Shown here in pieces: positions 1 through 8,556 of a stretch of DNA of 64,000 bases; the stretch's first letter is position 1; each line of letters starts with the position of its first letter. The position numbers and the translations under genes are program-made. A model generated the notes under the pieces. That model was not told the DNA's origin. It was given only the letters and a program-made list of their open reading frames with translations, and ran no database searches. The DNA is from Neoalteromonas flava. Its GTDB lineage: Bacteria; Pseudomonadota; Gammaproteobacteria; Enterobacterales; Alteromonadaceae. The stretch covers positions 620,001-684,000 of the forward strand of contig NZ_PEAX01000003.1 in assembly GCF_002807685.1 (NCBI RefSeq), given 5' to 3'.

Positions 1-1257
1 GCGTTGGAAGGTGAAGATGGCTTATTTGCTAAGCAGCGTGAAAAATTGGCAGCAATCGCTGAAGCGCAAAAGGCCTTTGACGACGCTCGCAGTGCGCTGG
101 ATAAAGGGTTATTGAGCATTGAAGCATTATTTGCGGATATCAACTCGGATACGTTACGTGGACAGAATGATATTCTTGATAATGTAGGATTTAATGTAAC
201 TAAGAGTGTGGTTATCAGCCTTGTTGGATTAGGCGCAGTCATTGTTTTAGCTGTGTTAGCGACGCGCAGTATTTCAGTACCACTGAAGAACATCAATATT
301 GGCTTGAATAAACTTATCGAGGGCGACTTAACCACTAAACTTGATGACGCGGGGCACAGTGAGTTCGATAAATTAGCCAGTAAGGTGAATGAGCTTTCTG
401 GTAGTCTGCGTACTTTGGTGGGAAACATTTTGGAACAAGAGGTGGCACTGGACGATGTCACCCGACGCAGCAGTGAAATGTCACGCCAAAGCCTCAAACA
501 AGTTGATCAGCAACGCAGCAAAATCCAGGCGACCAGTCATAATACAGCGGAAGTCAGGCATAAAAGCCAAAGCAATTTGCTGCAAGTCGAAGATTCACTA
601 ACGCAACTTAAGATGGCCAGTGAACAGAGCCACAGAGTGATTAAATTGTTGGATGAGAGTCGTCAGCAAGTAACATCGCAGGCACAACAAGCAGAGCAGT
701 CTGAACGTATCATTGCCCGCTTAGACGAAAATAGTCGCAATATTGGAAGTATTCTGGATGTGATCAAAACGATTGCTGAACAAACGAATTTGCTCGCTTT
801 GAATGCGGCAATTGAGGCCGCTCGTGCTGGCGAACAAGGGCGAGGGTTCGCTGTTGTGGCCGATGAAGTAAGAACGCTTGCTAATCGGACACATGATTCT
901 ACAGAAGAGATTGAAAAAATGATTGGCTCGCTGCAAGAAGATGCTAATCAAGCGGTTAAAGCCATCAGTGAGGGCAAAAATCGGGCAAACGAAAGTGTAC
1001 AGGTTACTCAGTTGGTTAACGAGCAGGTCGGTGAAATAACCCGCTTAGTAATGCAAGTAGCTAAAATCAATGACCAAATTGTTAGTGATACCAAAGAGCA
1101 AGATGTATTGCTCGAACAGGCAGCAATGAGCTTGGAAGAAATCGTTAAGCTTGCTGAACAAGCCGCAGCGAGTACGCACAAATCCTCAGAAGTGACAGGT
1201 GAGATAGAAGCGCAAATGAATAGCCTGAAACAGGCGGTAGAACAATTTAAGGTTTAG
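1..1257 (+). CDS. Methyl-accepting chemotaxis protein, C-terminal part (5' end outside window)
   Basis: Transmembrane chemoreceptor that signals through CheW/CheA to the flagellar motor. The frame is open from the first base, so the N-terminus and most of the periplasmic sensor are missing. Counting from the TTG at base 4, a membrane segment lies at about residues 67-87, then a HAMP linker to about 140, then a long coiled coil. The highly conserved signalling tip is present at about residues 255-300 ([19 protein letters not shown], then [12 protein letters not shown]). The C-terminus has no CheR-docking pentapeptide (it ends EQFKV). A hairpin terminator follows. The ligand cannot be told because the sensor domain is mostly absent. 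Family assignment is very sure. Confidence 0.97.
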   Translation, partial: ALEGEDGLFAKQREKLAAIAEAQKAFDDARSALDKGLLSIEALFADINSDTLRGQNDILDNVGFNVTKSVVISLVGLGAVIVLAVLATRSISVPLKNINIGLNKLIEGDLTTKLDDAGHSEFDKLASKVNELSGSLRTLVGNILEQEVALDDVTRRSSEMSRQSLKQVDQQRSKIQATSHNTAEVRHKSQSNLLQVEDSLTQLKMASEQSHRVIKLLDESRQQVTSQAQQAEQSERIIARLDENSRNIGSILDVIKTIAEQTNLLALNAAIEAARAGEQGRGFAVVADEVRTLANRTHDSTEEIEKMIGSLQEDANQAVKAISEGKNRANESVQVTQLVNEQVGEITRLVMQVAKINDQIVSDTKEQDVLLEQAAMSLEEIVKLAEQAAASTHKSSEVTGEIEAQMNSLKQAVEQFKV

Positions 1258-1323
1258 CTGCCTCAATCAATTCCTTTTCGTCATTGCGAAGAGCTGGATT
1301 GATAGATAAATACCTTTTTCAAC

Positions 1324-1348
1324 AAAGCCCACACAAGTGGGCTTTTTT
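1324..1348. terminator. Bidirectional rho-independent terminator
   Basis: Inverted repeat GCCCAC-ACAA-GTGGGC flanked by AAA on the left and TTTTTT on the right. It sits between the convergent chemoreceptor gene and fldA, so it can end transcription from both sides. Confidence 0.85.
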
Positions 1349-1396
1349 GATTATGGGCTTTAGGGTTAGCTATGCAGTAAAAGTAGGATAAACGAG

Positions 1397-1921
1397 TTAA
1401 GCTAATTCTGCTAAACACAATTCATCATGCAACTGTTTACACCAGGCTTTCACGCGCTGCTCAGTCAGTTCTGGCTGACGATCCTCATCGATGCCTAGGC
1501 CCACAAAGTGATCGTCATCTGCCATGCCCTTTGAGGCCTCAAAGTCATAACCTTCAGTTGGCCATTGGCCGACTAAGATTGCGCCTTTCGGTTCGACAAT
1601 GTCACGGATCATACCCATAGCATCAAGGAAGTACTCTGCGTAATCCTCTTGATCACCACAGCCAAAGATCGCAACTAACTTATCTTCGAAATCTATTTCT
1701 TCTAATTCTGGGAAAAAATCATCCCAGTCACATTGGGGCTCGCCATAATACCAGGTAGGTATACCAAAAATGAGCAGGTCATATTCTGCGATCTGTTCTT
1801 TGGTACTTTTGGCGATGTCTTTAACATCGATCAATTGCTTACCCAGTTCTTTCTGGATCATCTTGGCAACGTGCTCTGTGTTGCCGGTATCGCTGCCAAA
1901 AAATAGGCCAACGCTTGCCAT
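1397..1921 (-). CDS. fldA: Long-chain flavodoxin
   Basis: FMN electron carrier that donates electrons to enzymes such as radical-SAM proteins. The protein has 174 residues, the size of long-chain flavodoxins. The phosphate-binding loop SDTGNTEHVA lies at residues 10-19, and the aromatic FMN-stacking loops are visible (GIPTWYYGEPQCDWDDF near residue 54 and FGCGDQEDYAEYF near 86). The start has a good ribosome site (GAGGTG about 6 bases before ATG). Downstream order DUF2788-ybfF on the same strand matches the fldA neighbourhood of Vibrio and Shewanella type genomes, which favours fldA over fldB. Confidence 0.93.
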   Translation of the reverse strand: MASVGLFFGSDTGNTEHVAKMIQKELGKQLIDVKDIAKSTKEQIAEYDLLIFGIPTWYYGEPQCDWDDFFPELEEIDFEDKLVAIFGCGDQEDYAEYFLDAMGMIRDIVEPKGAILVGQWPTEGYDFEASKGMADDDHFVGLGIDEDRQPELTEQRVKAWCKQLHDELCLAELA

Positions 1922-1949
1922 TTACTTCACCTCAGATTTAAAACAATAC

Positions 1950-2174
1950 TTAACCCGATACGCCGTTACTGGTAAAAAAGATTTGAATAATCCCTTTAGC
2001 CATAAAGCCGACAGCGCCGAAAAATAAAACCGCATACACAACATAGCGACCCACCTTCGGGACATCATTTTTAGATAACACATCGTGCACGGCATAAGCC
2101 ATCAAAAGGAACAAGGCCAGCAACGAAATATTTAACACAATGGCTTCTATGAGCTCGTAGTTTTCTGCAATCAT
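1950..2174 (-). CDS. DUF2788 small inner-membrane protein
   Basis: Small protein of 74 residues with two hydrophobic segments (about residues 9-28 and 45-63 from the ATG), so probably spanning the inner membrane twice. It resembles the DUF2788 family, which has no assigned function and is commonly found between fldA and ybfF in gammaproteobacteria, as here. The ATG at 2174 is chosen over an upstream TTG at 2183; neither has a strong ribosome site. Confidence 0.8.
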   Translation of the reverse strand: MIAENYELIEAIVLNISLLALFLLMAYAVHDVLSKNDVPKVGRYVVYAVLFFGAVGFMAKGIIQIFFTSNGVSG

Positions 2175-2256
2175 TCGGTGCAAAAAGCGTATTGGGTGAA
2201 TTTGCGCGTGAATATACCAGAAACTTAACTCTGGATGAATCCCGCAAACGGGTTAT

Positions 2257-3036
2257 TTAACTATTGGCTTGTATGAAGTCGTTGACGATTTTGTTAAACG
2301 CCGTGGGCTTTTCAGCGTGTAACCAGTGTCCCGTGCCTTGAATAACCTTGGCGCTAACTTTTGGGAATAAACTGCGGATAACAGTTTGATGGTCGGGCGC
2401 GACATAATCTGAGTCACCACCGATGATAAACAAAACGGGATTGTTAAAAGTCTCGTTAACCTCAGGCCAGTCGATCAGTGTTGGGTAACTGGCAATAATT
2501 TCATCGACATTAAACCGCCAGCGCCATTCATCTTCATGTTGGTATAAGCTTTTTAATAAAAACTGTTGAGTAGGCGGCTCTTTTACGTGCTCACCGAGTT
2601 GCTTAAGTGCTTCGCGGCGTGTGCTTATTGCTGTTAAATCAACATTACGCAATCCCTCAAATACCGCTTGGTGCCGGTGCGGGTAGGCCACAGGAGCGAT
2701 ATCAGCGACAATCAGAGACTCGACTCTGTCTTGATAATGCAGGGCCAGATGCATTGCTGCCTTTCCCCCTAATGAATGACCTAGAAAATGCGCAGACGGT
2801 AACTCTAGTTCGTCTAACATTGCGGCTAAGGCCGCGCTGAGAGTAGCATAATCCAGATCATCTACTTTGGCAGATAAGCCATGGTTGGGTAAATCGACCA
2901 ATACGCAATTTGCGTGGTCCTGCAGACCTCTAGCAACGCTATTGAGGTTATCGAGGCTACCAAATAAACCATGGATCAGTACTACCCACGTAGTGCTGGA
3001 AGGATTTTGACTGTTTCTTATTTGGTAATTAAGCAT
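2257..3036 (-). CDS. ybfF: Alpha/beta-fold acyl esterase, YbfF family
   Basis: Cytoplasmic serine esterase (YbfF of E. coli hydrolyses acyl-CoA and short esters in vitro). The 259-residue protein has the oxyanion region LIHGLFGSLDN near residue 21, the nucleophile elbow GHSLGGKAA (Ser near residue 92), an acid region around VLFIIGGDSDY, and the catalytic His in GTGHWLHAEKP near residue 242. Position downstream of fldA and DUF2788 matches the usual gene order; the seqA gene often found next to ybfF is not present here. Confidence 0.9.
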   Translation of the reverse strand: MLNYQIRNSQNPSSTTWVVLIHGLFGSLDNLNSVARGLQDHANCVLVDLPNHGLSAKVDDLDYATLSAALAAMLDELELPSAHFLGHSLGGKAAMHLALHYQDRVESLIVADIAPVAYPHRHQAVFEGLRNVDLTAISTRREALKQLGEHVKEPPTQQFLLKSLYQHEDEWRWRFNVDEIIASYPTLIDWPEVNETFNNPVLFIIGGDSDYVAPDHQTVIRSLFPKVSAKVIQGTGHWLHAEKPTAFNKIVNDFIQANS

Positions 3037-3075
3037 AACACTATCAATTAGGGTTTAGCGTGTATTAAACTCACG

Positions 3076-4722
3076 TTACATATTTGGGTAATTCGGGCCA
3101 CCGGCACCCTCTGGCACTACCCAACGAATATTTTGCGACGGATCCTTGATGTCACAGGTTTTACAATGCACACAGTTTTGTGCGTTGATTTGGAACTTGT
3201 TGTCTCCATTGTCATCTTTTACTACCTCGTAAACTCCAGCAGGGCAGTAACGCTGTGCAGGCTCATCAAACTTGGCTAAGTTAACCTGAATAGGGATTGC
3301 TGCGTCTTTCAATTGCAAATGACAGGGCTGATCTTCTTCATGGTTGGTATTTGATAAAAATACCGATGATAATTTATCGAAGCTAAGGACGCCGTCAGGT
3401 TTTGGGTAGTCAATCTTGTTCGCATCGGCGGCCGGCCGCATTTGCGCATAATCTTGGCTATCGTCCGTTAAATTCACAAAAATCTTGCCACCAAAAATAT
3501 TTTGGTCGAGGGTGTTAAAAACACCTCCCCAGAAGGTACCGTAGTTGTGGATAGCGGGACCAAAATTACGTGATCGATAGAGCTCGTCATACAACCAGCT
3601 TTGCTCAAAATGCTGAGTGAAATCACTGAGTTCTGTATGAGCCTGATCAGCTTTTAGCGCCGCAACAATGGTTTCCGCGGCGAGCATGCCCGATTTCATT
3701 GCCGTGTGGTTACCTTTAATTTTAGCAAAATTTAACGTGCCAGCCTCACACCCAACGAGGAGTCCGCCAGGAAACGTCATTTTAGGTAAACTGTTGTAAC
3801 CACCTTTTGCAATGGCTCTGGCACCATATGAAACTCGCTTGCCATCCTTTAAGTATTGGGCAACGACTGGGTGATGCTTAAGGCGTTGGAATTCATCGAA
3901 AGGGCTTAAGTGTGGATTGCTGTAATTCAGATCAACAATCAAGCCAACTAAAATCTGATTATTTTCCGCGTGGTATAGATAACTGCCGCCGGTAGCGTCA
4001 TTAAGGGGCCATCCCGCGGTGTGTACCACCAAGCCTTCCTGGTGATTGTCAGCCGGAACATCCCAAATCTCTTTGAAACCAATGGCATAGTGTTGTGGTG
4101 AGGCGTTTTTATCGAGATCGAATTTAGCGATTAACTCTTTGCCAAGATGGCCACGACAGCCTTCAGCAAATACGGTGTACTTTGCGCGTAGCTCCATACC
4201 AGGCATGTAACCATCTTTTTGTTCGCCATTTTCACCCACTCCCATGTCGCCCGTGATCACACCGCCGACACTGCCATCTTCGTTATAAAGCACTTCAGCG
4301 GCAGCAAAGCCGGGAAAAACTTCAACTCCAAGTTGTTCGGCTTGCTCTGCCAACCAGCGGCACACGTTGCCCATACTAACGATGTAATTACCCTGATTAT
4401 GCATGGTTTTTGGTGTCACCATGTTGGGCAGGCGAGAGGCTTTTTCTTCACTTTTGAGTAAATAAATGTGGTCTTCCGTCACCGGAGTATTCAAAGGTGC
4501 GCCACGTTCCTTCCAGTCAGGAAAAAGCTCGTTTAGTGCACGTGGTTCAAATACGGCTCCTGAGAGAATATGTGCGCCGACTTCACTGCCTTTTTCTACC
4601 ACGCAGACCAGTAGCTCTTGTTCAGCTTCTTGCGCTAATTGCATGATCCGACAAGCCGCAGAAAGCCCTGCTGGGCCAGCACCGACTACTACTACATCAA
4701 ACTCCATCGATTCTCTTTCCAC
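3076..4722 (-). CDS. etfD: Electron transfer flavoprotein-ubiquinone oxidoreductase
   Basis: Membrane-associated FAD and 4Fe-4S enzyme that moves electrons from reduced ETF to ubiquinone, linking acyl-CoA and amino-acid dehydrogenases to respiration. The FAD dinucleotide fold is at the N-terminus (VVVVGAGPAGLSAA, from about residue 10). The C-terminal ferredoxin-like part has the four cluster cysteines at about 493, 517, 520 and 523 (the last three in NCVHCKTC). The start used is GTG at 4722, which has AAGGAG six bases upstream; an ATG at 4707 is the alternative. It is divergent from etfBA, its redox partner. Confidence 0.96.
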   Translation of the reverse strand: MERESMEFDVVVVGAGPAGLSAACRIMQLAQEAEQELLVCVVEKGSEVGAHILSGAVFEPRALNELFPDWKERGAPLNTPVTEDHIYLLKSEEKASRLPNMVTPKTMHNQGNYIVSMGNVCRWLAEQAEQLGVEVFPGFAAAEVLYNEDGSVGGVITGDMGVGENGEQKDGYMPGMELRAKYTVFAEGCRGHLGKELIAKFDLDKNASPQHYAIGFKEIWDVPADNHQEGLVVHTAGWPLNDATGGSYLYHAENNQILVGLIVDLNYSNPHLSPFDEFQRLKHHPVVAQYLKDGKRVSYGARAIAKGGYNSLPKMTFPGGLLVGCEAGTLNFAKIKGNHTAMKSGMLAAETIVAALKADQAHTELSDFTQHFEQSWLYDELYRSRNFGPAIHNYGTFWGGVFNTLDQNIFGGKIFVNLTDDSQDYAQMRPAADANKIDYPKPDGVLSFDKLSSVFLSNTNHEEDQPCHLQLKDAAIPIQVNLAKFDEPAQRYCPAGVYEVVKDDNGDNKFQINAQNCVHCKTCDIKDPSQNIRWVVPEGAGGPNYPNM

Positions 4723-4876
4723 GACGCACTCCTTAAAGATATGGGCGTTAAATATTCACAGTTACACGACCTGTTTATGTTAGTCTCAAAGGCCTTTATA
4801 GTGAATTATTGATTAAACAAATAATTTGCGTTGTTAAAAACAGGTAAATTACGCACTGCGTTGCAGGGTAAATGCG

Positions 4877-4894
4877 GTTGACGTTTACGTCAAC
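4877..4894. promoter_or_regulatory. Perfect palindrome in the etfD/etfBA divergent promoter region
   Basis: GTTGACGTTTACGTCAAC is an inverted repeat with 8-base arms around TT. It lies 85 bases before the etfB ATG and about 155 bases before the etfD start. A further half-site TTGACG occurs at about 4905. Such a symmetric site suits a dimeric repressor or activator. From memory it resembles operators described for the MerR-family regulator LiuR, which controls branched-chain amino acid and acyl-CoA genes including etf in related bacteria; the link is inferred. Confidence 0.6.
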
Positions 4895-4978
4895 AGTAAG
4901 TACATTGACGCCAATTTTCATTCCTGCATGCGTCTACTACGAAGCAGGGCACGTGTTAGCCCATCTATCGAGGTGAAA

Positions 4979-5731
4979 ATGAAAGTATTAGTAGCGGTAA
5001 AACGCGCTATCGATTACAACGTCAAAGTTCGGGTTAAGCCCGATAATAGCGCGGTGGACCTAACCAACGCGAAGATGTCTATCAATCCATTCTGTGAAAT
5101 TGCCGTTGAAGAGGCTGTCCGACTGAAAGAGAAGGGCGTAGCTTCTGAAATTGTGGTCGTATCGATTGGTGATAAAGCTTGTCAGGAGCAAATTAGGACA
5201 GCACTTGCATTAGGTGCAGATCGCGGCATCCAAATTGAGACTGCTGAATCTTTGGATTCACTGCAGGTCGCTAAACTACTGCAAAAAGTTGTAGAAAAAG
5301 AAGCTCCACAGCTGGTTATTTTAGGTAAGCAGTCCATCGATTCAGATAATAACCAAACCGGGCAAATGCTGGCAGCATTAACCAGTATGCCACAGGGCAC
5401 TTTCGCGTCAGAGGTGGCTATCGATGGTGATAAGGTGAGTGTTACGCGTGAAATTGATGGCGGCTTGCAAACAGTGAAGCTAGCGCTACCAGCGGTAGTT
5501 ACTACTGATCTGCGTCTTAACGAACCACGCTATGCGTCATTGCCTAACATTATGAAGGCAAAACGCAAGCCGCTGGATGTTATTAATGCTGATGAGCTAG
5601 GAGTGAATTTGCAATCCAATGTTAAGACCTTAAAGGTAACTCCGCCACCGGTGCGAGAAGGTGGCGTTAAAGTGGCAGACGTTGCAGAACTTGTCGACAA
5701 ACTAAAGAACGAAGCAAAGGTGATCTCATGA
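4979..5731 (+). CDS. etfB: Electron transfer flavoprotein beta subunit
   Basis: AMP-binding subunit of the soluble ETF heterodimer that accepts electrons from acyl-CoA dehydrogenases. The start chosen is the ATG at 4979, preceded by GAGGTG, because the protein then begins [20 protein letters not shown], the classical EtfB N-terminus; the frame runs 51 bases further upstream without family similarity. The family signature [19 protein letters not shown] is present near residue 180. Length 250 is typical. Its stop overlaps the start of etfA (ATGA), indicating translational coupling. Confidence 0.97.
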   Translation: MKVLVAVKRAIDYNVKVRVKPDNSAVDLTNAKMSINPFCEIAVEEAVRLKEKGVASEIVVVSIGDKACQEQIRTALALGADRGIQIETAESLDSLQVAKLLQKVVEKEAPQLVILGKQSIDSDNNQTGQMLAALTSMPQGTFASEVAIDGDKVSVTREIDGGLQTVKLALPAVVTTDLRLNEPRYASLPNIMKAKRKPLDVINADELGVNLQSNVKTLKVTPPPVREGGVKVADVAELVDKLKNEAKVIS

Positions 5732-6654
5732 GTATTCTTGTATATGCAGAACACGATAACCAAAGCCTAAAGACAGAGACTCACAAGCTCGTTCATGCCG
5801 CAAGTAAGCTTGGTGACGCTATTGAAATTTTGGTGGTCGGTGCGAATTGTCAGGGTGTTGCCGATGAAGCTGCCAAAATTACTGGAGTTGCTAAAGTTCA
5901 TTTAGCTGATAACGCAGCCTATGAACATCAACTCGCTGAAAACGTTGCTGATTTGGTGGTTAAGTTAGCTGCTGGTTACACACACATCATTGCGGCTGCC
6001 ACCACTACCGGTAAGAATTTCATGCCGCGTGTTGCTGCACTTCTGGATGTGGCTCAAATTTCTGATGTTATCGATATTGAATCGGCAGATACATTTGTGC
6101 GTCCTATATACGCGGGTAACGCTATCGCTACCGTGCAATCAAGTGATACGGTTAAAGTTGTTACTGTGCGTGCGTCTGCTTTTGATGCGGCGGGTACTGA
6201 AGGTTCAGCGAGTGTTACTGCAGTTGAAGAAGTTGTAGAACTATCCAACTCTGAATTTGTGTCAGCCGAACTAACTGAGTCTGAGCGACCAGAATTAACT
6301 GCTGCTGATGTGGTTATTTCTGGTGGCCGAGGTATGCAGAATGGCGATAACTTTGCATTGCTCAATGGCATCGCAGATAAACTCGGCGCGGCTATTGGGG
6401 CTTCACGTGCAGCAGTTGATGCCGGTTTTGTTCCTAACGACATGCAGGTAGGTCAGACTGGTAAAATTGTAGCGCCTCAATTGTATATTGCGGTAGGTAT
6501 TTCTGGTGCGATTCAGCATCTTGCAGGGATGAAGGATTCAAAAGTTATTGTTGCGATCAACAAAGACGAAGAAGCGCCGATTTTCCAAGTAGCTGATTAT
6601 GGCTTGGTAGGCGATCTTTTTGAGGTATTGCCAGAGCTTGAACAAGCCTTGTAA
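5728..6654 (+). CDS. etfA: Electron transfer flavoprotein alpha subunit
   Basis: FAD-binding subunit of ETF. At 308 residues it has the usual length. The C-terminal FAD domain is well preserved, with SGGRGMQ near residue 197, then [20 protein letters not shown] and the ETF-alpha signature [20 protein letters not shown] near residue 275. It overlaps etfB by four bases and is followed by a strong terminator, so etfBA forms a two-gene operon. With etfD transcribed divergently, the whole electron path from dehydrogenases to quinone is encoded here. Confidence 0.97.
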   Translation: MSILVYAEHDNQSLKTETHKLVHAASKLGDAIEILVVGANCQGVADEAAKITGVAKVHLADNAAYEHQLAENVADLVVKLAAGYTHIIAAATTTGKNFMPRVAALLDVAQISDVIDIESADTFVRPIYAGNAIATVQSSDTVKVVTVRASAFDAAGTEGSASVTAVEEVVELSNSEFVSAELTESERPELTAADVVISGGRGMQNGDNFALLNGIADKLGAAIGASRAAVDAGFVPNDMQVGQTGKIVAPQLYIAVGISGAIQHLAGMKDSKVIVAINKDEEAPIFQVADYGLVGDLFEVLPELEQAL

Positions 6655-6675
6655 AAGCGAGCATCTCTAAGTGAT

Positions 6676-6705
6676 AAAGGCGGCTTGATTAGGCCGCCTT
6701 TTTAT
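6676..6705. terminator. Rho-independent terminator after etfA
   Basis: GGCGGC paired with GCCGCC (6679-6684 and 6693-6698), flanked by AAA and TTTTT. It lies between convergent etfA and the small glycogen-binding-like gene and could serve both. Confidence 0.85.
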
Positions 6706-6708
6706 TAA

Positions 6709-7017
6709 TTACACTTCTACCACGGAGTTCTCATCAAACCCGTACTGTGTTGGTACGTATCCATCTGCTTGCCAATCATTTTCCCATTCCGCATCGTTGA
6801 GTAAATACCTAAACTGATGAGCTTTATTTGCTTCCAAATTGAGTGTTTGAGTAAAACTTCCATCTTTAAGTTTTTTCATTGGAGCTACACTCGTATCCCA
6901 ATCATTAAATTCACCCACCAATCGAACTGTATCAGCGGCTTTTGCTTCTTCCTTGGCAATTTTGAAAGTCACTTTACAAACAGGTTTTGATTTAAGGTAT
7001 TGCTTCTTTAGACTCAT
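6709..7017 (-). CDS. Small isoamylase N-terminal / CBM48-like (glycogen-binding) protein
   Basis: Cytoplasmic protein of 102 residues made of one early-set immunoglobulin-like domain, the fold used for glycogen binding in branching enzymes and in the AMPK beta subunit. Visible hallmarks are VRLVGEFNDWD near residue 30 and FRYLLNDAEWENDWQADGY near 68. No catalytic domain is attached. The ATG at 7017 is preferred because AGGA lies about 8 bases upstream; the frame extends 60 bases upstream into AT-rich non-family sequence. Stand-alone proteins of this sort are known in gammaproteobacteria, but their role is not established. Confidence 0.8.
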   Translation of the reverse strand: MSLKKQYLKSKPVCKVTFKIAKEEAKAADTVRLVGEFNDWDTSVAPMKKLKDGSFTQTLNLEANKAHQFRYLLNDAEWENDWQADGYVPTQYGFDENSVVEV

Positions 7018-7344
7018 GATTTTTATCCTATCGGCTATCTGTAATTTAATTACAAAATACGAGCAAAAAATGAGCAAAACAAGGTTTTTTTAGTTAAATT
7101 TTAGTGAAATTAATGTTGGTGAATTTCACATTTGGGGGGTTATGAACTTTTTATTAACTTTTTTGTAATAAATACCATTCGGCGTTGACTATGTTACAAG
7201 TGCACAGTCCTACAACACCGCTTTTATCCGTGTAAATAAGCCAAGGATTACTGCAACAATTTGAAATAATTATTAACAAACTAAATTAAACTTAGGTCAA
7301 GTAACTGCGGTAAACTACACGTGTGACCACACATAAGGATAAAA
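7018..7344. other. AT-rich divergent intergenic region
   Basis: This 327-base stretch separates the glycogen-binding-like gene from the RND efflux operon and must contain promoters for both. It has several T-tracts and A-tracts and a small palindrome ACACGTGT at about 7317-7324, just before the efflux adaptor. Both flanking genes share a similar ribosome site, AGGATAAAAAT. I see no ORF, RNA gene or clear consensus promoter. Confidence 0.5.
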
Positions 7345-8556
7345 ATGAGTTCTTCACTTCGTAAAACCGGGATCCCGATTATCATCATTATCATCGCAGT
7401 TGTTGTTGCCGGCGGTATGGTAATGTCACGTAAACCTCCTGAGAAAAAGCCCGTCGAGGTTCAGGCGTTATTGGTTGATGCTCAACCAATCCAATTCGAG
7501 AATGTAACCTTTGAAGTGTTGACGCAAGGAAATGTCGTACCTAAGAACCAAACCGCGTTAACTGCGCAGGTTTCTGGCAAAGTGGTGAATATTGCTGAGA
7601 ATTTTGTTGAAGGTGGCTTTTTCCGTCAAGGTGATGTGTTAGTTGAATTAGAGTCTGATGACTTTGTTACTGACGTCAAGTTAGCTGAAGCAGAGCTCGC
7701 ACGCAGTCAAGCAGCGTTGCAAGAAGAAATAGCGCGTGGTCGGGTTGCTGAACAAGAATGGCGTTCAGTTAATAAAACTACGCCGCCAGAACTTGGTTTA
7801 AGAAAACCGCAACTTGCGCGTGAACAAGCCAACGTGAAAGCTGCAGAAGCGCAGCTAGAGCGAGCTAAGCGCAACTTGGCAAGAACTCAAATACGTGCGC
7901 CATATGCTGGTATGGTAGTTTCGCGCAATGTGGATTTGGGTCAATTCATTACCACCGCAGCAAATTTGGGCGAGATATATTCCACTGACACCGCTGAAGT
8001 GCGTTTACCACTGACAGATAGTGATCTGGCGTTCATCGATTTAAACAATCATCAAATTTCAGCAACTTTGTCAGCCGTTGTGGCCGGCAAGATGACTACA
8101 TGGCAAGGTAAAGTAGTGCGCAGCGAGGGCGTTTTGGATCAACGTTCACGAGTTGTTTATGCAATTGTGCAGATTGATGATCCGTATTTGGTCAAGGGGG
8201 AACGCAATGGTTTGCCCATTCGGTTTGGTCAATTTGTTAATGCTTCAATAAGTGGGAACTCCGCCGAAAACCTTGTAGTTTTGCCGCGCCATACACTGCG
8301 TCTTGATGGCACTGTCGTTGTAATAACTCCAGAACGAGAGTTAGCGATTCGGAATGTCGAGGTAATGCGGGCAGATGAAGAGCATGTTTACATAAGTGGT
8401 GGTCTGCAAGCATCTGATTTGGTCGCTTATAGTGCCATCCCTAATCCATACGATGGAATGCCGGTAAGACTTTCTGGAGAAGAGGACGAACCGTCAAAGT
8501 CCGAACAAGATATCAGTGAAGACAGTGACGCGATAGCCAAACGAGGTGATGAATAA
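7345..8556 (+). CDS. RND efflux pump periplasmic adaptor (HlyD/AcrA family)
   Basis: Membrane-fusion subunit that connects an inner-membrane RND pump to an outer-membrane channel. The 403-residue protein has one N-terminal membrane anchor (residues 11-28, IIIIIIAVVVAGGMVM), a lipoyl-like half motif near residue 75 (SGKVVNIAENFVEGG), a coiled-coil hairpin at about 105-170 rich in Glu/Ala/Arg, and the second lipoyl half RTQIRAPYAGMVVSR near 180. The ATG has AAGGA upstream. Its stop overlaps the pump gene by one base (TAATG). No outer-membrane channel gene is nearby, so a TolC encoded elsewhere is probably used. Confidence 0.94.
   Translation: MSSSLRKTGIPIIIIIIAVVVAGGMVMSRKPPEKKPVEVQALLVDAQPIQFENVTFEVLTQGNVVPKNQTALTAQVSGKVVNIAENFVEGGFFRQGDVLVELESDDFVTDVKLAEAELARSQAALQEEIARGRVAEQEWRSVNKTTPPELGLRKPQLAREQANVKAAEAQLERAKRNLARTQIRAPYAGMVVSRNVDLGQFITTAANLGEIYSTDTAEVRLPLTDSDLAFIDLNNHQISATLSAVVAGKMTTWQGKVVRSEGVLDQRSRVVYAIVQIDDPYLVKGERNGLPIRFGQFVNASISGNSAENLVVLPRHTLRLDGTVVVITPERELAIRNVEVMRADEEHVYISGGLQASDLVAYSAIPNPYDGMPVRLSGEEDEPSKSEQDISEDSDAIAKRGDE

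Noticed and set aside
4759-4775. FadR-like right half (CGACCTGTT) in the etfD/etfB region
   Set aside because: Only the right half agrees with the consensus; the left half is unrelated, so I did not annotate it.
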